A stretch of DNA of 64,000 nucleotides from Lachnospiraceae bacterium. GTDB taxonomy: Bacteria; Bacillota; Clostridia; Lachnospirales; Lachnospiraceae. Positions 41,205 through 53,830 of the stretch are shown in pieces. The notes under the pieces are model-generated. The model searched no databases and was not told where the DNA came from. It saw only the letters and a program-made list of their open reading frames with translations. The DNA lies in contig JAILKJ010000045.1 of assembly GCA_024693845.1 (NCBI GenBank), positions 62,001-126,000 of the forward strand. The letters are read 5' to 3'. Both the position numbers and the translations under genes were made by a program. Numbering within the stretch: the first letter of the stretch is position 1; every line of letters starts with the position of its first letter.

Positions 41205-44200
41205 ATGGAAAAGAACCGTATACGTCCCGTTGCTTCCGGTAAGCACATGCGTATGAGTTATTCCCGGCAAAAAGAAGTTCTGCAGATGCCCGATCTGATC
41301 GAGGTCCAGAAGAAGTCTTATAACTGGTTCCTGGAAGAAGGGCTGAAAGAGGTCTTCAGAGACATTTCTCCGATTGAGGATTACAGTGATCATCTGAGCC
41401 TTGAATTTGTAGATTATCGGCTTTGCACGGATGAGATCAAGTATTCGATCGAGAAGTGCAAAGAGCGGGATGCCACTTATTCTGCACCTCTCAGAGTAAA
41501 GGTGCGCCTTTATAACAAGGAAAAGGACGACATCGAAGAGATCGACATCTTTATGGGTGACCTTCCTTTGATGACGGAAACCGGTACTTTTGTGATCAAC
41601 GGAGCTGAGCGTGTTATCGTCAGCCAGCTGGTTCGTTCTCCGGGTATCTATTATGCGATCGCACATGATAAGCTGGGTAAGGAGCTGTATTCCTGTACGG
41701 TGATCCCCAACAGAGGTGCATGGCTGGAGTACGAAACCGACGCCAACGATGTATTTAGTGTAAGGGTTGACAGGACGAGGAAAGTCCCCGTTACTGTATT
41801 TTTGCGTGCCCTGGGAATCGGTACCAACAAGGAGATCCTGGATCTGTTCGGCGATGAGCCCAAGATCATGGCTTCCCTTGCAAAGGACCCTACGATCTCC
41901 GAGAGAAGTCCCGAGGGCAGTTATGAGGAAGGCCTGCTGGAGCTGTATCGCAAGATCCGTCCCGGCGAGCCTCTGAGCGTGGAGAGTGCCGAGAGCCTGA
42001 TCCATGCTATGTTCTTTGACCCCCGCAGATATGATCTTGCGAAGGTGGGTCGTTATAAGTTCAATAAGAAGCTGATGCTGAAGAACCGTATCCGCTTTAA
42101 GACTCTTGCTGAAGATGTGGTTTCTCCTTTCACCGGAGAGATCATCGCCACCGCGGGAACGCAGGTGGACGCAGAGCTGGCTGATACCATCCAGAACGCT
42201 GCCGTTCCTTCCGTATGGATCGAGACGGATGAGCGCAAGGTTAAGGTTCTTTCCAATATGATGGTGGATCTGACGAGCTACGTGGACTGCAATCCCAGAG
42301 ATCTGGGCATTACGGAGCTGGTTTATTTCCCTGTGCTTCAGGACATCCTGCAGGAGTATGCGGATAAGCCGGAGCAGCTTGCCGATGTTATTGCCAAGAG
42401 TGCAGGCAGCCTGATCCCCAAACACATCACCAAGGAAGATATCCTTGCTTCCATCAATTACAATATGCATCTTGAGTACGGCCTTGGTAACAAGGACGAT
42501 ATCGATCACCTCGGGAACCGTCGTATCCGTGCCGTGGGTGAGCTTCTGCAGAATCAGTACCGTGTAGGTATGACCCGTCTGGAGAGAGTTGTCCGCGAGC
42601 GTATGCAGACCCATGATGCCGAGGAGGTAACCCCTCAGTCGCTGATCAATATCAAGCCCGTACAGGCGGCAGTCAAGGAGTTCTTCGGATCTTCCCAGCT
42701 GTCCCAGTTCATGGATCAGAACAACCCGCTGGGTGAGCTGACTCACAAGAGACGTCTTTCGGCTCTTGGTCCCGGTGGTCTTTCCAGAGACCGTGCCGGA
42801 TTCGAGGTCCGCGACGTTCACTATTCCCATTACGGAAGAATGTGTCCCATTGAGACACCCGAAGGTCCCAACATCGGATTGATCAACTCCCTTGCTTCCT
42901 ATGCAAGGATCAATGAGTATGGTTTTGTGGAAGCACCTTATCGTAAGGTGGACAAGACCGATCCCGAGAATCCGGTGGTTACCGAAGAAGTGGTATACAT
43001 GACCGCGGATGAAGAGGACAATTACTATATTGCACAGGCTTCCGAGCCTTTGGATGCGGAAGGCCATTTCAAGAGAAATTCCATCTCCGGACGTTTCCGT
43101 GAGGAGACCCAGGAGTATCCCAAGAGAAAGATCGACTACATGGACGTATCGCCCAAGATGATCTTCTCCGTGGCTACGGCTCTGATCCCGTTCCTGCAGA
43201 ACGATGATGCCAACCGTGCGCTGATGGGTTCCAACATGCAGCGTCAGGCGGTGCCGCTTCTGTTTACGGAAGCTCCCGTTGTGGGAACCGGTATGGAGAC
43301 CAAGACGGCGGTTGACTCCGGTGTCTGTGTGGTTGCCAAAGAAGCAGGAACGGTGGATTCCGTATCTTCCCAGAAGATCCGTATGACTACGGACAGTGGT
43401 GAGAAGGTGGAATACACTCTGAGCAAGTTTGCCCGTTCCAACCAGTCCAACTGCTATAACCAGAAGCCCATCGTTTCCAAGGGCGACCATGTTGAGGCAG
43501 GCGAGGTGATCGCCGACGGTCCTTCCACGGAAGGCGGCGAGCTGGCACTCGGTAAGAACCCGCTGATCGGTTTCATGACCTGGGAAGGTTATAACTACGA
43601 GGATGCGGTACTGCTTTCCGAGAGACTGGTACAGGAGGATGTTTACACCTCCATCCATATTGAAGAATATGAATCCGAGTCCAGAGACACCAAGCTCGGA
43701 CCCGAAGAGATCACAAGAGATGTGCCCGGCGTCGGCGAGGATGCGTTAAAGGATCTGGACGAGCGCGGCATCATTCGTATCGGCGCAGAAGTCAGAGCCG
43801 GTGATATCCTGGTTGGTAAGGTTACACCCAAGGGCGAGACCGAGATGACCGCTGAGGAGAGACTCCTTCGTGCCATCTTCGGTGATAAGGCCAGAGAGGT
43901 AAGAGATACCTCCCTTAAGGTACCTCATGGTGAGTACGGTATCGTTGTGGATGCCAAGGTATTTACCAGAGCCAACGGTGATGAGCTTTCACCGGGTGTG
44001 AACCAGGCGGTTCGTATCTATATCGCACAGAAGAGAAAGATATCCGTAGGTGACAAGATGGCCGGTCGTCACGGTAACAAGGGTGTGGTTTCCCGCGTGC
44101 TTCCCGTAGAGGACATGCCTTATCTGCCCAACGGACGTCCTTTGGACATCGTGCTTAACCCTCTGGGCGTGCCTTCCCGTATGAATATCGGTCAGGTGCT

Positions 44201-45089
44201 TGAGATCCACCTTTCCCTGGCTGCCAAGGCACTGGGCTTCCATGTATCCACGCCCGTATTTGACGGCGCGCGTGAGGTGGACATCATGGATACTCTGGAA
44301 TTGGCAAACGACTATGTCAATCTGGAGTGGGATGAATTTAAGAAATTACACGGCGATGAGCTTCTTCCGGAAGTACTGGATTACCTGTATGAGAACAGGG
44401 ATCACAGGAAGCTTTGGAAGGGCGTGCCGATCTCCAGAGATGGTAAGGTAAGGCTGCGCGACGGCCGTACGGGTGAGTTCTTCGATTCCCCGGTTACCAT
44501 CGGACACATGCATTACCTGAAACTTCACCACCTGGTAGACGACAAGATCCACGCTCGTTCTACCGGCCCGTACTCACTGGTAACCCAGCAGCCTCTGGGC
44601 GGTAAAGCTCAGTTCGGCGGACAGCGTTTCGGTGAGATGGAGGTTTGGGCCCTGGAGGCGTACGGTGCATCCTACACCCTGCAGGAGATCCTGACCGTGA
44701 AGTCCGACGACGTAGTAGGTCGTGTTAAGACGTATGAAGCTATCATCAAGGGTGAGAACATCCCCGAGCCCGGTATCCCCGAGTCCTTCAAGGTGCTTTT
44801 GAAGGAGCTCCAGTCACTGGGTCTTGATGTCAAGGTGCTTGATGAGAACGAAAAAGAGATCGAGCTGAAGGAGAATCTGGATTATTCCACCCCCGGCAGC
44901 AATCTGCGGGATGACATGGAAGGCACGAACCGCGGCGGTTACGACGCAGCCAGAGAGTTCAGGGCAAGCGGTTCCAGCATTCAGAGATTCGATGATTCTT
45001 CCGAAGAGCTTGTGGATGACGAAGAAGATGAAGCAGACTTCGATCCGCAGGACGGCGCTGAGGAAGATTTTGACGGTGACGATTTTTGA
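41205..45089 (+). CDS. rpoB: DNA-directed RNA polymerase subunit beta
   Basis: The 1294-residue beta subunit is full length. The rifampicin region near residue 495 reads [20 protein letters not shown] followed by RLSALGPGG, with the drug-sensitive D, H and S residues at the usual positions. Other conserved blocks are [20 protein letters not shown] near 545, [15 protein letters not shown] near 945, and [20 protein letters not shown] near 1130. The C terminus ends in an acidic tail ([20 protein letters not shown]). GAGGTG precedes the ATG. It is followed 43 bp later by rpoC and has its own promoter. Confidence 0.98.
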   Translation: MEKNRIRPVASGKHMRMSYSRQKEVLQMPDLIEVQKKSYNWFLEEGLKEVFRDISPIEDYSDHLSLEFVDYRLCTDEIKYSIEKCKERDATYSAPLRVKVRLYNKEKDDIEEIDIFMGDLPLMTETGTFVINGAERVIVSQLVRSPGIYYAIAHDKLGKELYSCTVIPNRGAWLEYETDANDVFSVRVDRTRKVPVTVFLRALGIGTNKEILDLFGDEPKIMASLAKDPTISERSPEGSYEEGLLELYRKIRPGEPLSVESAESLIHAMFFDPRRYDLAKVGRYKFNKKLMLKNRIRFKTLAEDVVSPFTGEIIATAGTQVDAELADTIQNAAVPSVWIETDERKVKVLSNMMVDLTSYVDCNPRDLGITELVYFPVLQDILQEYADKPEQLADVIAKSAGSLIPKHITKEDILASINYNMHLEYGLGNKDDIDHLGNRRIRAVGELLQNQYRVGMTRLERVVRERMQTHDAEEVTPQSLINIKPVQAAVKEFFGSSQLSQFMDQNNPLGELTHKRRLSALGPGGLSRDRAGFEVRDVHYSHYGRMCPIETPEGPNIGLINSLASYARINEYGFVEAPYRKVDKTDPENPVVTEEVVYMTADEEDNYYIAQASEPLDAEGHFKRNSISGRFREETQEYPKRKIDYMDVSPKMIFSVATALIPFLQNDDANRALMGSNMQRQAVPLLFTEAPVVGTGMETKTAVDSGVCVVAKEAGTVDSVSSQKIRMTTDSGEKVEYTLSKFARSNQSNCYNQKPIVSKGDHVEAGEVIADGPSTEGGELALGKNPLIGFMTWEGYNYEDAVLLSERLVQEDVYTSIHIEEYESESRDTKLGPEEITRDVPGVGEDALKDLDERGIIRIGAEVRAGDILVGKVTPKGETEMTAEERLLRAIFGDKAREVRDTSLKVPHGEYGIVVDAKVFTRANGDELSPGVNQAVRIYIAQKRKISVGDKMAGRHGNKGVVSRVLPVEDMPYLPNGRPLDIVLNPLGVPSRMNIGQVLEIHLSLAAKALGFHVSTPVFDGAREVDIMDTLELANDYVNLEWDEFKKLHGDELLPEVLDYLYENRDHRKLWKGVPISRDGKVRLRDGRTGEFFDSPVTIGHMHYLKLHHLVDDKIHARSTGPYSLVTQQPLGGKAQFGGQRFGEMEVWALEAYGASYTLQEILTVKSDDVVGRVKTYEAIIKGENIPEPGIPESFKVLLKELQSLGLDVKVLDENEKEIELKENLDYSTPGSNLRDDMEGTNRGGYDAAREFRASGSSIQRFDDSSEELVDDEEDEADFDPQDGAEEDFDGDDF

Positions 45090-45132
45090 TCATGCTTTTA
45101 TCAAACGACAATGAGTCGAGAGGAGAACTGCA

Positions 45133-48100
45133 ATGTCAGAAACTAGAAATGATACCTACGAACCGGTAAGCTTTGAAAAGATCAAGATCGGTCTCGCTTC
45201 ACCGGAAAAGATAAGGGAGTGGTCCCACGGCGAGGTTACCAAGCCCGAGACCATCAACTATCGTACCTTGAAGCCCGAAAGGGAAGGCCTTTTCTGTGAG
45301 AGGATCTTCGGTCCCTCCAAGGACTGGGAGTGCCACTGCGGTAAGTACAAGAAGGGCCGTTATAAAGGCGTGATCTGCGATCGATGCGGCGTTGAGGTGA
45401 CCAAGTCCAGTGTCCGCAGAGAGAGAATGGGCCATATTGAGCTGGCGGCACCCGTGTCCCACATCTGGTACTTCAAGGGAATCCCCAGCAGGATGGGTCT
45501 TTTGCTTGACCTGTCCCCCAGAGTACTTGAGAAAGTTCTGTATTTTGCATCTTATATCGTACTGGATCCCGGCGAGACGGAGCTGGAGAAAAAGCAGATC
45601 CTCTCCGAGAAGGAATTCCAGGATGCCGTTGAAAAATACGGCTACGGTTCTTTCCGCGCATCCATGGGCGCGGAAGCGGTAAAGGAGCTTCTTTCCCAGA
45701 TCGATCTGGAGGAGGATTCCAGACTGCTGAAGGAAGAACTGGTTGATGCCAACGGTCAGAAGAGAGCAAGACTCATCAAGAGACTTGAGGTGATCGAAGC
45801 TTTCCGTGAGAGCGGAAACCGTCCCGAGTGGATGATCATGGATGTGATCCCCGTGATCCCGCCCGATCTTCGTCCCATGGTACAGCTGGACGGCGGCCGT
45901 TTTGCCACCAGTGATCTGAACGATCTTTACAGAAGGATCATCAACAGAAATAACCGTCTGAACCGCCTGATGGAGCTTAAGGCTCCCGAGATCATCGTCC
46001 GCAACGAGAAGCGTATGCTTCAGGAAGCTGTGGATGCCCTGATCGACAACGGCAGAAGAGGACGTCCCGTAACGGGCCCCGGCAACAGAGCGCTGAAGTC
46101 ACTTTCCGACATGCTCAAGGGTAAGGGCGGACGTTTCCGTCAGAACCTCCTGGGTAAGCGTGTGGATTATTCCGGACGTTCCGTTATCGTAGTAGGACCC
46201 GAACTGAAGATCTATCAGTGCGGTCTTCCCAAGGAAATGGCCATCGAGCTGTTCAAGCCCTTCGTTATGAAGGAACTGGTAGGCAGAGGCATTTCCCAGA
46301 ATGTTAAAAATGCCAAGAAACTGGTTGAGAAGCTGGACGGCCAGGTTTGGGATGTGCTTGAGGACGTGATCCGCGAGCATCCCGTTATGCTGAACCGTGC
46401 TCCTACCCTTCACAGACTGGGTATCCAGGCTTTCGAGCCCATCCTTGTAGAGGGTAAGGCGATCAAGCTTCATCCGCTTGTATGTGCGGCTTTCAACGCC
46501 GACTTCGACGGTGACCAGATGGCAGTGCATCTTCCTCTTTCGGTAGAGGCGCAGGCAGAGTGCAGATTCCTTCTGCTCTCCCCCAACAACCTGCTTAAGC
46601 CTTCCGACGGTGGCCCGGTAGCAGTACCTTCCCAGGATATGGTACTTGGTATCTACTATCTGACCCAGATCCGTGTAGAGGATGAGAACGGCATTCCCAT
46701 CAAGGATGAGAACGGCATGTCCAAGAATATTGACGAAGCTGATCTTGAGCAGTATGTTAAGGGCTCCTACAAGAGTGTGAACGAAGCACTTTTGGCTTAT
46801 GAGAACGGAGTGATCAAGCTTCAGACCCCCATCCGCGTCAGACTGGAAAGAAAAGACGCTGAGGGCAATAAGAGAAGTGCGCTTGTGGTATCCACTCTGG
46901 GAAGATTTCTCTTTAATGAAATCATCCCTCAGGATCTGGGCTTCGTAGACAGGACCGTAGAGGGCAATGAGATGACCCTCGAGATCAACCATCTTGTAAA
47001 GAAGGGCGATCTGAAGAAGATCCTGGAGCGCGTCATCAACATTCACGGCGCCACTACTACAGCAGAGGTTCTGGATAAGGTAAAAGCCATCGGTTACAAG
47101 TATTCCACCAAGGCTGCCATGACCGTTTCCATTTCCGATATGACCGTGCCTTCCAGAAAGGCAGAGATGCTGGAAGAGGCACAGGGAACCGTGGATATGA
47201 TCACCACGCAGTTCAACAGAGGTCTTATCACTGAGGAAGAGCGTTACCGTACCGTAGTAGAGACCTGGGAGGAGACCGATAAGGAGCTGACCCAGGTACT
47301 GATCAACGGTCTTGATACTTACAACAACATCTTCATGATGGCAGATTCCGGAGCCCGTGGTTCCAACCAGCAGATCAAACAGCTGGCAGGTATGCGTGGT
47401 CTGATGGCAGATACCACAGGCCGTACCATTGAGCTCCCCATCAAGTCCAACTTCCGTGAAGGTCTGGATGTTATGGAGTACTTCATGTCGGCACACGGTG
47501 CCCGCAAGGGTCTGTCCGATACCGCGCTCCGTACCGCCGATTCCGGTTACCTGACCCGTCGTATGGTCGACGTATCCCAGGAGCTGATCATTCGTGAGAA
47601 GGACTGCAGCGCCGGAAGAAAAGAGATCCCCGGCATGACCGTTAAGGCGTTCATGGACGGTAAGGAGACCATCGAAGGACTTAAGGATCGTATCACCGGA
47701 CGTGTTTCCTGTGAGGAGATCCGTGATGATAAGGGCGAGATCATCGTAAAACCCAATCATATGATCACACCTACCAGAGCAAGACGCATCATCGAGCATG
47801 GTGTGAATGAAAAGGGCGAGCCTGTAACGGCGGTTAAGATCCGTACCATCCTGGGCTGCCGCTGCCACAACGGTATCTGTGCTAAGTGCTACGGTGCCAA
47901 CATGGCAACCGGCGAAGCTGTTCAGGTCGGTGAGGCAGTGGGTATCATCGCCGCACAGTCCATCGGCGAGCCCGGTACACAGCTTACCATGAGAACCTTC
48001 CATACCGGTGGTGTGGCTGGTAACAACATCACCCAGGGTCTTCCCCGTGTCGAGGAGCTTTTCGAGGCACGTAAGCCCAAGGGACTTGCCATCATTGCCG

Positions 48101-48921
48101 AGTTCGGCGGTGTGGCAACCATCAAGGATACCAAGAAGAAGCGCGAGATCATCATCAACAATGAAGAGACCGGCGAGAGCAAGGCTTACCTGATCCCTTA
48201 CGGATCCAGGATCAAGATCCTTGACGGTGCTCATCTGGAGGCCGGTGACGAGCTGACAGAGGGTTCCGTAAATCCTCACGATCTTCTGAAGATCAAGGGC
48301 ATCCGTGCCGTACAGGATTACATGATCCGCGAAGTACAGCGTGTATACCGCCTGCAGGGTGTTGATATCGCAGATAAGCATATCGAGGTTATCGTAAGAC
48401 AGATGCTCAAGAAGACCAGAGTTGAGTCTGCGGGTGATTCCGAATTCCTGCCGGGTACCATGGTGGATGTTCTGGATCTTGAGGATGTGAACGAGAAGCT
48501 CATCGAAGAGGGCAAGCAGCCTGCAGAGGGCGTACAGGTGATGCTGGGTATCACCAAAGCGGCACTGGCTACCAATTCCTTCCTGTCGGCAGCATCCTTC
48601 CAGGAAACCACGAAGGTCCTGACCGAAGCAGCCATCAAGGGCAAGGTCGATCCGCTGATCGGTCTGAAGGAGAACGTTGTCATCGGTAAGCTGATCCCTG
48701 CCGGAACCGGCATGAAGCGTTACCGTAACGTGGTACTTTCCACGGATTACAAGCTTGACGACGTCTTCACCCTTTCCGAGGAAGGCATGGAAGAGTTTGA
48801 AGCAGCTGAGGGCGCAGAGGAAGTGATCGGCGCTGAGGCAGTTGATAACGAAGCTGCAGCAGAGGCTGTTGAAGAAGCAGCAGTTGAAACGGAAGAAGCT
48901 GCAGCCGAGAGCGAAGAGTAA
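45133..48921 (+). CDS. rpoC: DNA-directed RNA polymerase subunit beta'
   Basis: The 1262-residue beta' subunit carries the catalytic NADFDGDQM metal-binding motif near residue 455, the N-terminal zinc site ([19 protein letters not shown] near 58), and the second zinc site with [13 protein letters not shown] near 910. The bridge and trigger region includes [12 protein letters not shown]-type sequence ([20 protein letters not shown] near 755). The last 45 residues are an unusual Glu/Ala-rich tail ([19 protein letters not shown]). GAGGAG precedes the ATG. A terminator lies 37 bp after the stop. Confidence 0.98.
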   Translation: MSETRNDTYEPVSFEKIKIGLASPEKIREWSHGEVTKPETINYRTLKPEREGLFCERIFGPSKDWECHCGKYKKGRYKGVICDRCGVEVTKSSVRRERMGHIELAAPVSHIWYFKGIPSRMGLLLDLSPRVLEKVLYFASYIVLDPGETELEKKQILSEKEFQDAVEKYGYGSFRASMGAEAVKELLSQIDLEEDSRLLKEELVDANGQKRARLIKRLEVIEAFRESGNRPEWMIMDVIPVIPPDLRPMVQLDGGRFATSDLNDLYRRIINRNNRLNRLMELKAPEIIVRNEKRMLQEAVDALIDNGRRGRPVTGPGNRALKSLSDMLKGKGGRFRQNLLGKRVDYSGRSVIVVGPELKIYQCGLPKEMAIELFKPFVMKELVGRGISQNVKNAKKLVEKLDGQVWDVLEDVIREHPVMLNRAPTLHRLGIQAFEPILVEGKAIKLHPLVCAAFNADFDGDQMAVHLPLSVEAQAECRFLLLSPNNLLKPSDGGPVAVPSQDMVLGIYYLTQIRVEDENGIPIKDENGMSKNIDEADLEQYVKGSYKSVNEALLAYENGVIKLQTPIRVRLERKDAEGNKRSALVVSTLGRFLFNEIIPQDLGFVDRTVEGNEMTLEINHLVKKGDLKKILERVINIHGATTTAEVLDKVKAIGYKYSTKAAMTVSISDMTVPSRKAEMLEEAQGTVDMITTQFNRGLITEEERYRTVVETWEETDKELTQVLINGLDTYNNIFMMADSGARGSNQQIKQLAGMRGLMADTTGRTIELPIKSNFREGLDVMEYFMSAHGARKGLSDTALRTADSGYLTRRMVDVSQELIIREKDCSAGRKEIPGMTVKAFMDGKETIEGLKDRITGRVSCEEIRDDKGEIIVKPNHMITPTRARRIIEHGVNEKGEPVTAVKIRTILGCRCHNGICAKCYGANMATGEAVQVGEAVGIIAAQSIGEPGTQLTMRTFHTGGVAGNNITQGLPRVEELFEARKPKGLAIIAEFGGVATIKDTKKKREIIINNEETGESKAYLIPYGSRIKILDGAHLEAGDELTEGSVNPHDLLKIKGIRAVQDYMIREVQRVYRLQGVDIADKHIEVIVRQMLKKTRVESAGDSEFLPGTMVDVLDLEDVNEKLIEEGKQPAEGVQVMLGITKAALATNSFLSAASFQETTKVLTEAAIKGKVDPLIGLKENVVIGKLIPAGTGMKRYRNVVLSTDYKLDDVFTLSEEGMEEFEAAEGAEEVIGAEAVDNEAAAEAVEEAAVETEEAAAESEE

Positions 48922-48958
48922 GAGAGGCAGCCAAGCCAACCAAACAGAAAGCAAAGAG

Positions 48959-48992
48959 AAAGGCCTTTTTCTGAAAAGAGAAGGCCTTTTTT
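48959..48992 (+). terminator. Rho-independent terminator after rpoC
   Basis: AAAGGCCTT (48959-48967) pairs with AAGGCCTTT (48981-48989) around a 13-nt loop and ends in a T tract. The next promoter -35 begins 2 nt later. Confidence 0.88.
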
Positions 48993-48994
48993 GC

Positions 48995-49023
48995 TTGACA
49001 AAAGGGAACGGAAAACATATACT
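48995..49023 (+). promoter_or_regulatory. Promoter of rpsL-rpsG-fusA
   Basis: TTGACA (48995-49000), 17 nt, TATACT (49018-49023) is a near-consensus promoter. The roughly 70-nt leader contains a TGCGCA...TGCGCA hairpin that may be involved in S7/S12-type feedback, though I do not recognise a known motif. Confidence 0.9.
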
Positions 49024-49102
49024 ATATGAGCGTGCCCATTTTTGCGCATTTTTTTCGTGCGCATTTATGGCTCGACTAATAAAAGAAACGAGGTGAAAAA
49101 GA

Positions 49103-49522
49103 ATGCCAACATTTAACCAGTTAGTTCGAAAGGGTCGTCAGACATCGGTTAAGAAGTCCACAGCACCTGCTCTGCAGAAGGGTTACAACTCTCTGCACAA
49201 GAAGGCTACGGACGTTCCTTCTCCCCAGAAGCGCGGAGTTTGTACCGCTGTTAAAACGGCTACGCCGAAGAAGCCGAACTCAGCTCTTCGTAAGATCGCC
49301 AGAGTTCGTCTGTCCAACGGTATCGAGGTAACCAGCTATATTCCCGGTGAAGGTCACAACCTTCAGGAGCATAGCGTTGTTCTGGTAAGGGGTGGTAGAG
49401 TAAAGGACCTGCCCGGTACCAGATATCACGTGATCCGCGGTACACTGGATACGGCAGGTGTTGCGAACCGTAAGCAGGCTCGTTCCAAATACGGCGCAAA
49501 GAGACCTAAGGCTTCCAAGTAA
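49103..49522 (+). CDS. rpsL: 30S ribosomal protein S12
   Basis: S12 lies at the decoding centre. The 139-residue protein has the [20 protein letters not shown] core near residue 50, with the streptomycin-sensitive lysine intact, and [17 protein letters not shown] near 100 with the second sensitive lysine. GAGGTG precedes the ATG. The gap to rpsG is about 145 bp, longer than usual; TTGACT at 49615-49620 could be a weak extra -35 for rpsG-fusA. Confidence 0.97.
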   Translation: MPTFNQLVRKGRQTSVKKSTAPALQKGYNSLHKKATDVPSPQKRGVCTAVKTATPKKPNSALRKIARVRLSNGIEVTSYIPGEGHNLQEHSVVLVRGGRVKDLPGTRYHVIRGTLDTAGVANRKQARSKYGAKRPKASK

Positions 49523-49668
49523 GCCGATAGTACTGCAAGAAAGTTAAAGTTATAGTGTTGGTATTCCAATTTCACATTTCCGTATGTGATAAAGTAATTT
49601 CAGCACGAACACATTGACTTGTATGTGAGTACCTGTGAATTATTTTTATGAATAAGGAGGGAAGAAAC

Positions 49669-50139
49669 GTGCCACGTAAAGGACATATTCAAAAAAGAGA
49701 CGTTTTGGCAGATCCTCTGTACAACGATAAGGTCGTTACCAAGCTGATCAACAACGTGATGCTGGACGGCAAGAAGGGCGTAGCCCAGAAGATCGTTTAC
49801 GGAGCTTTTTCCAGAGTGGAAGAGAAAGCCGGAAAGCCTGCTCTTGAAGTATTCGAGGCTGCTATGAACAACATTCAGCCTTCTTTGGAGGTTAAGGCAA
49901 GACGTATCGGCGGTGCTACCTATCAGGTGCCCATCGAGGTTCGTCCCGACCGTCGTCAGGCTCTGGGCCTTCGTTGGCTTGTCATGTTCTCACGCAAGAG
50001 ATCTGAGAAGACCATGGAAGAGCGTCTCGCTAACGAGATCCTGGATGCATCCAATAACACCGGATCTGCAGTTAAGAGAAAAGAAGATATGCACAAGATG
50101 GCAGAGTCCAACAAGGCCTTTGCTCATTACAGATTCTAA
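49669..50139 (+). CDS. rpsG: 30S ribosomal protein S7
   Basis: S7 nucleates assembly of the 30S head. The 156-residue length is exactly typical if translation begins at the GTG at 49669 ([20 protein letters not shown]), which has AAGGAGG about 9 nt upstream. The frame also opens at an ATG at 49648, but that includes the ribosome binding site. Conserved segments are [15 protein letters not shown] near 22 and [20 protein letters not shown] near 76. fusA follows 15 bp later. Confidence 0.96.
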   Translation: MPRKGHIQKRDVLADPLYNDKVVTKLINNVMLDGKKGVAQKIVYGAFSRVEEKAGKPALEVFEAAMNNIQPSLEVKARRIGGATYQVPIEVRPDRRQALGLRWLVMFSRKRSEKTMEERLANEILDASNNTGSAVKRKEDMHKMAESNKAFAHYRF

Positions 50140-50154
50140 AAGGAGGTAATACCT

Positions 50155-52272
50155 TTGGCTGGAAGAGAATATCCGCTTGAGCGAACCAGGAATATAGGTA
50201 TTATGGCTCATATCGATGCCGGTAAAACGACATTGACCGAGCGTATCCTGTATTATACCGGTATCAATTACAAGATCGGTGATACCCACGAAGGTACTGC
50301 TACCATGGACTGGATGGAACAGGAGCAGGAAAGAGGTATTACCATTACATCAGCGGCTACCACGTGTCATTGGACATTAGAGGAAGACGGAAAGCCGAAA
50401 GCAGGTGCACCGGAGCATCGTATCAACATCATCGACACCCCGGGACACGTTGACTTTACCGTCGAGGTTGAGCGTTCCCTGCGTGTACTGGACGGCGCTG
50501 TCGGCGTCTTCTGTGCAAAGGGCGGTGTAGAGCCTCAGTCCGAGAACGTATGGCGTCAGGCTGATACCTACAATGTACCCCGTATGGCCTTCATCAACAA
50601 GATGGACATCCTGGGCGCAAACTTCTACGGTGCGGTAGACCAGATCCGTGACCGTTTGGGTAAAAATGCGATCATCCTTCAGCTTCCTATCGGAAAAGAG
50701 GATGAATTCAAAGGCATCATCGACCTGTTCGAGATGAGAGCTTACATCTATAATGATGATAAGGGAGATGATATCTCCATCGTTGAGATCCCGGACGATA
50801 TGAAAGATGATGCAGAGCTGTATCATGGCGAGCTCGTTGAGAAGATCTGCGAGCTGGACGATGATCTGACCATGATGTATCTGGAGGGCGAAGAGCCTTC
50901 CGTAGAGCAGATGAAAGCAGCTTTGAGAAAGGCAACCTGTGAATGCACGGCTGTTCCTGTATGCTGCGGATCTGCATACCGCAACAAGGGTGTTCAGAAG
51001 CTTCTGGATGCGATCCTTGAGTTTATGCCTTCTCCTGTTGATATCCCTGCTATCAAGGGTACCGATCTGGAGGGTAACGAGATCGAGCGTCATTCCTCTG
51101 ATGAGGAGCCTTTCTCCGCACTGGCATTCAAGATCATGGCTGATCCTTTCGTAGGTAAGCTGGCATTCTTCCGTGTGTATTCCGGTACCATGAATTCCGG
51201 TTCCTACGTATTAAATGCAACAAAAGACAAGAAGGAGCGTGTAGGCCGTATCCTGCAGATGCATGCCAACAAGCGTTCCGAGCTGGATAAGGTATATTCC
51301 GGTGATATCGCAGCAGCGGTAGGTTTCAAGTTCACCACCACCGGTGATACCATCTGTGATGACCAGCATCCCGTTATCCTGGAGTCCATGGAATTCCCCG
51401 AGCCGGTTATCGAGCTGGCTATCGAGCCCAAGACCAAAGCAGGTCAGGGCAAGCTGGGTGAGGCTCTTGCCAAGCTCGCTGAGGAGGATCCTACCTTCAG
51501 GGCACACACCGATGAAGAGACGGGCCAGACCATCATCGCAGGTATGGGTGAGCTCCATCTGGAGAGCATCGTCGACAGACTTCTTCGTGAGTTTAAGGTA
51601 GAGGCAAATGTAGGTGCACCTCAGGTTGCTTATAAAGAGACCTTCACCAAGCCCATCGATCAGGAATACAAGTACGCAAAGCAGTCCGGTGGACGTGGCC
51701 AGTACGGACACTGTAAAGTTAAATTCGAGCCCATGGATCCCAATGGCGAGGAGACCTTCAAATTCGAAAGCTCCGTTGTCGGCGGTGCCATCCCCAAGGA
51801 GTACATCCCTGCGGTGGGCGAGGGTATCGAAGAGGCAGCCGGCGCAGGTATCCTTGGCGGATTCCCTGTACTCGGCGTACATGCTAACGTATACGATGGT
51901 TCCTACCATGAAGTCGACTCTTCCGAAATGGCATTCCATATCGCAGGTTCCATGGCGTTCAAGGAAGCTATGAAGAAGGCAGATCCGGTACTTCTTGAGC
52001 CCATCATGAGGGTTGAGGTTACCATGCCCGAAGAGTACATGGGAGACGTTATCGGCGATATCAACAGCCGCCGCGGACGTATCGAGGGTATGGAAGATAT
52101 CGGCGGAGGTAAGATGGTCAGGGGTTATGTTCCCCTTGCTGAAATGTTCGGCTACTCCACAGACCTTCGTTCCAGAACCCAGGGACGTGGTAACTACTCC
52201 ATGTTCTTTGAGAAGTATGAGCAGGTTCCCAAGTCTGTACAGGAAAAGGTTCTGGCAAACCAGAGCAAGTAA
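50155..52272 (+). CDS. fusA: Translation elongation factor G
   Basis: EF-G is the GTPase that moves tRNAs and mRNA through the ribosome. The 705-residue protein has the G1 motif AHIDAGKTT near residue 18, G2/G3 motifs with [14 protein letters not shown] and [17 protein letters not shown], and G4 NKMD near 145. Domain IV contains the [12 protein letters not shown] block near 505. Translation starts at TTG (50155) with AAAGGAGG spaced 8 nt. This is the last gene of the str operon before tuf restarts from its own promoter. Confidence 0.98.
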   Translation: MAGREYPLERTRNIGIMAHIDAGKTTLTERILYYTGINYKIGDTHEGTATMDWMEQEQERGITITSAATTCHWTLEEDGKPKAGAPEHRINIIDTPGHVDFTVEVERSLRVLDGAVGVFCAKGGVEPQSENVWRQADTYNVPRMAFINKMDILGANFYGAVDQIRDRLGKNAIILQLPIGKEDEFKGIIDLFEMRAYIYNDDKGDDISIVEIPDDMKDDAELYHGELVEKICELDDDLTMMYLEGEEPSVEQMKAALRKATCECTAVPVCCGSAYRNKGVQKLLDAILEFMPSPVDIPAIKGTDLEGNEIERHSSDEEPFSALAFKIMADPFVGKLAFFRVYSGTMNSGSYVLNATKDKKERVGRILQMHANKRSELDKVYSGDIAAAVGFKFTTTGDTICDDQHPVILESMEFPEPVIELAIEPKTKAGQGKLGEALAKLAEEDPTFRAHTDEETGQTIIAGMGELHLESIVDRLLREFKVEANVGAPQVAYKETFTKPIDQEYKYAKQSGGRGQYGHCKVKFEPMDPNGEETFKFESSVVGGAIPKEYIPAVGEGIEEAAGAGILGGFPVLGVHANVYDGSYHEVDSSEMAFHIAGSMAFKEAMKKADPVLLEPIMRVEVTMPEEYMGDVIGDINSRRGRIEGMEDIGGGKMVRGYVPLAEMFGYSTDLRSRTQGRGNYSMFFEKYEQVPKSVQEKVLANQSK

Positions 52273-52284
52273 TGAAAAAGTTGC

Positions 52285-52313
52285 TTGAAAATTCGGTAAT
52301 TCTTTTATATAAT
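52285..52313 (+). promoter_or_regulatory. Promoter of tuf
   Basis: TTGAAA (52285-52290), 17 nt, TATAAT (52308-52313): a strong promoter just after the fusA stop, with a leader of about 85 nt before tuf. Confidence 0.85.
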
Positions 52314-52404
52314 GGGAGATAGCCGAGCGCAAAGGCGGCAAAGCGCCGGCCCTTGCACAAATAACCAATCATAAAAGAGAATTTTTTAAAGGAGGACTTT
52401 TGAA

Positions 52405-53592
52405 ATGGCAAAGGCTAAATTCGAAAGAACAAAACCGCATTGTAACATCGGTACCATCGGTCACGTAGATCATGGTAAAACTACTCTTACCGCAGCAATC
52501 ACCAAGGTTCTTGCTGAGAGAGTTGCAGGTAACACCGCTACTGATTTCGAGAATATCGATAAGGCTCCCGAAGAGAGAGAGCGTGGTATTACGATCTCTA
52601 CCGCTCACGTTGAGTATGAGACCGAGAAGAGACATTACGCACACGTTGACTGCCCGGGACATGCCGATTATGTAAAGAACATGATCACCGGTGCTGCTCA
52701 GATGGATGGCGCTATCCTCGTAGTTGCAGCTACCGACGGTGTTATGGCACAGACCAAGGAGCACATCCTTCTGTCCCGTCAGGTAGGTGTACCTTATATC
52801 ATCGTATTCATGAACAAGTGCGATATGGTTGACGATCCTGAGCTTCTTGAGCTGGTTGAGATGGAGATCACCGAGCAGCTTGAAGAGTATGATTTCAAGG
52901 ATTGCCCGATCATCCAGGGTTCCGCTCTGAAGGCTCTTGAAGATCCCTCCAGCGAGTGGGGTGACAAGATCATGGAGCTGATGGACACTGTAGATTCCTA
53001 CATTCCTGATCCTCAGCGTGATACCGACAAGCCTTTCCTTATGCCTGTCGAGGACGTATTCTCCATCACCGGTCGTGGTACCGTTGCTACCGGTAGAGTA
53101 GAGCGTGGTACTCTTCATATGTCTGATGAAGTTGAGATCATCGGTGTTAAGGAAGAGACCCAGAAGACCGTTGTAACCGGTATCGAGATGTTCCGTAAGC
53201 TTCTTGACGAGGCTCAGGCTGGTGATAACATCGGTGCTCTTCTTCGTGGTATCAACAGAACTGACATCGAAAGAGGTCAGGTTCTTGCAAAACCCGGCAG
53301 CGTTACCTGCCATAAGAAATTTACCGCTCAGGTATACGTACTGACCAAGGACGAGGGTGGACGTCATACACCTTTCTTCAACAACTATCGTCCTCAGTTC
53401 TACTTCAGAACAACCGATATTACCGGTGTCTGCAACCTGCCTGACGGAACCGAGATGTGCATGCCCGGCGATAACGTAGAGATGACCATCGAGCTCATCC
53501 ATCCGATCGCTATGGAGCAGGGACTTACCTTCGCTATCCGTGAAGGTGGCCGTACTGTAGGTTCAGGAAGAGTAGCAACGATCATCGAGTGA
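52405..53592 (+). CDS. tuf: Translation elongation factor Tu
   Basis: EF-Tu delivers aminoacyl-tRNA to the ribosome. The 395-residue protein has GHVDHGKTT near residue 19, the switch I region [39 protein letters not shown] near 82 and the NKCDMVD G4 motif near 136. The C terminus ends [23 protein letters not shown] lies upstream. Codon use is extremely biased. It has its own promoter and a very strong terminator. Confidence 0.98.
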   Translation: MAKAKFERTKPHCNIGTIGHVDHGKTTLTAAITKVLAERVAGNTATDFENIDKAPEERERGITISTAHVEYETEKRHYAHVDCPGHADYVKNMITGAAQMDGAILVVAATDGVMAQTKEHILLSRQVGVPYIIVFMNKCDMVDDPELLELVEMEITEQLEEYDFKDCPIIQGSALKALEDPSSEWGDKIMELMDTVDSYIPDPQRDTDKPFLMPVEDVFSITGRGTVATGRVERGTLHMSDEVEIIGVKEETQKTVVTGIEMFRKLLDEAQAGDNIGALLRGINRTDIERGQVLAKPGSVTCHKKFTAQVYVLTKDEGGRHTPFFNNYRPQFYFRTTDITGVCNLPDGTEMCMPGDNVEMTIELIHPIAMEQGLTFAIREGGRTVGSGRVATIIE

Positions 53593-53621
53593 TCAGCTAC
53601 AAGCCAATCGAATGTATAACA

Positions 53622-53663
53622 AACACCCCCGGGCAAGCTCGCTTGCACCCGGGGGTGTTTTTA
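53622..53663 (+). terminator. Rho-independent terminator after tuf
   Basis: AACACCCCCGGG (53622-53633) pairs with CCCGGGGGTGTT (53648-53659), with an inner AAGC/GCTT pairing in the loop, followed by a T tract. Confidence 0.95.
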
Positions 53664-53681
53664 TACATTCAGTTGGCGCCA

Positions 53682-53821
53682 GCCAACGATAGTTAGCGGA
53701 GCGGCGAAGCCGAAACGCTAACGGAGTGGCTTGTAGCGGAAGTAGGCACCGGCCAACGGAAGTTAGCGGAGCGGCGAAGCCGAAACGCTAACGGAGTGGC
53801 TTGTAGCGGAAGTAGGCACCA
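53682..53821. repeat. Two tandem 70-bp palindromic repeats
   Basis: The units 53682-53751 and 53752-53821 differ at three positions only. Each unit contains GTTAGCG and its complement CGCTAAC flanking an inner CGGC-GAA-GCCG hairpin, so each can fold a branched or two-tier stem-loop similar to REP-type elements. A further GTTGGC/GCCAAC palindrome overlaps the left end. They lie between the convergent tuf and araC genes. Confidence 0.9.
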
Positions 53822-53830
53822 GCCCCTCCT

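Noticed and set aside
41166-43658. Long minus-strand frame (about 830 codons) opposite rpoB
   Set aside because: Same explanation as for rpoC; the frame mirrors conserved rpoB codons.
46099-48954. Very long minus-strand frame (about 950 codons) opposite rpoC
   Set aside because: It is a shadow of biased rpoC codons; residues are Leu/His/Gly-rich with no domain pattern.
53682-53821. CRISPR array
   Set aside because: Only two directly adjacent 70-bp units without spacers, each with nested palindromes; this is a REP-like repeat.
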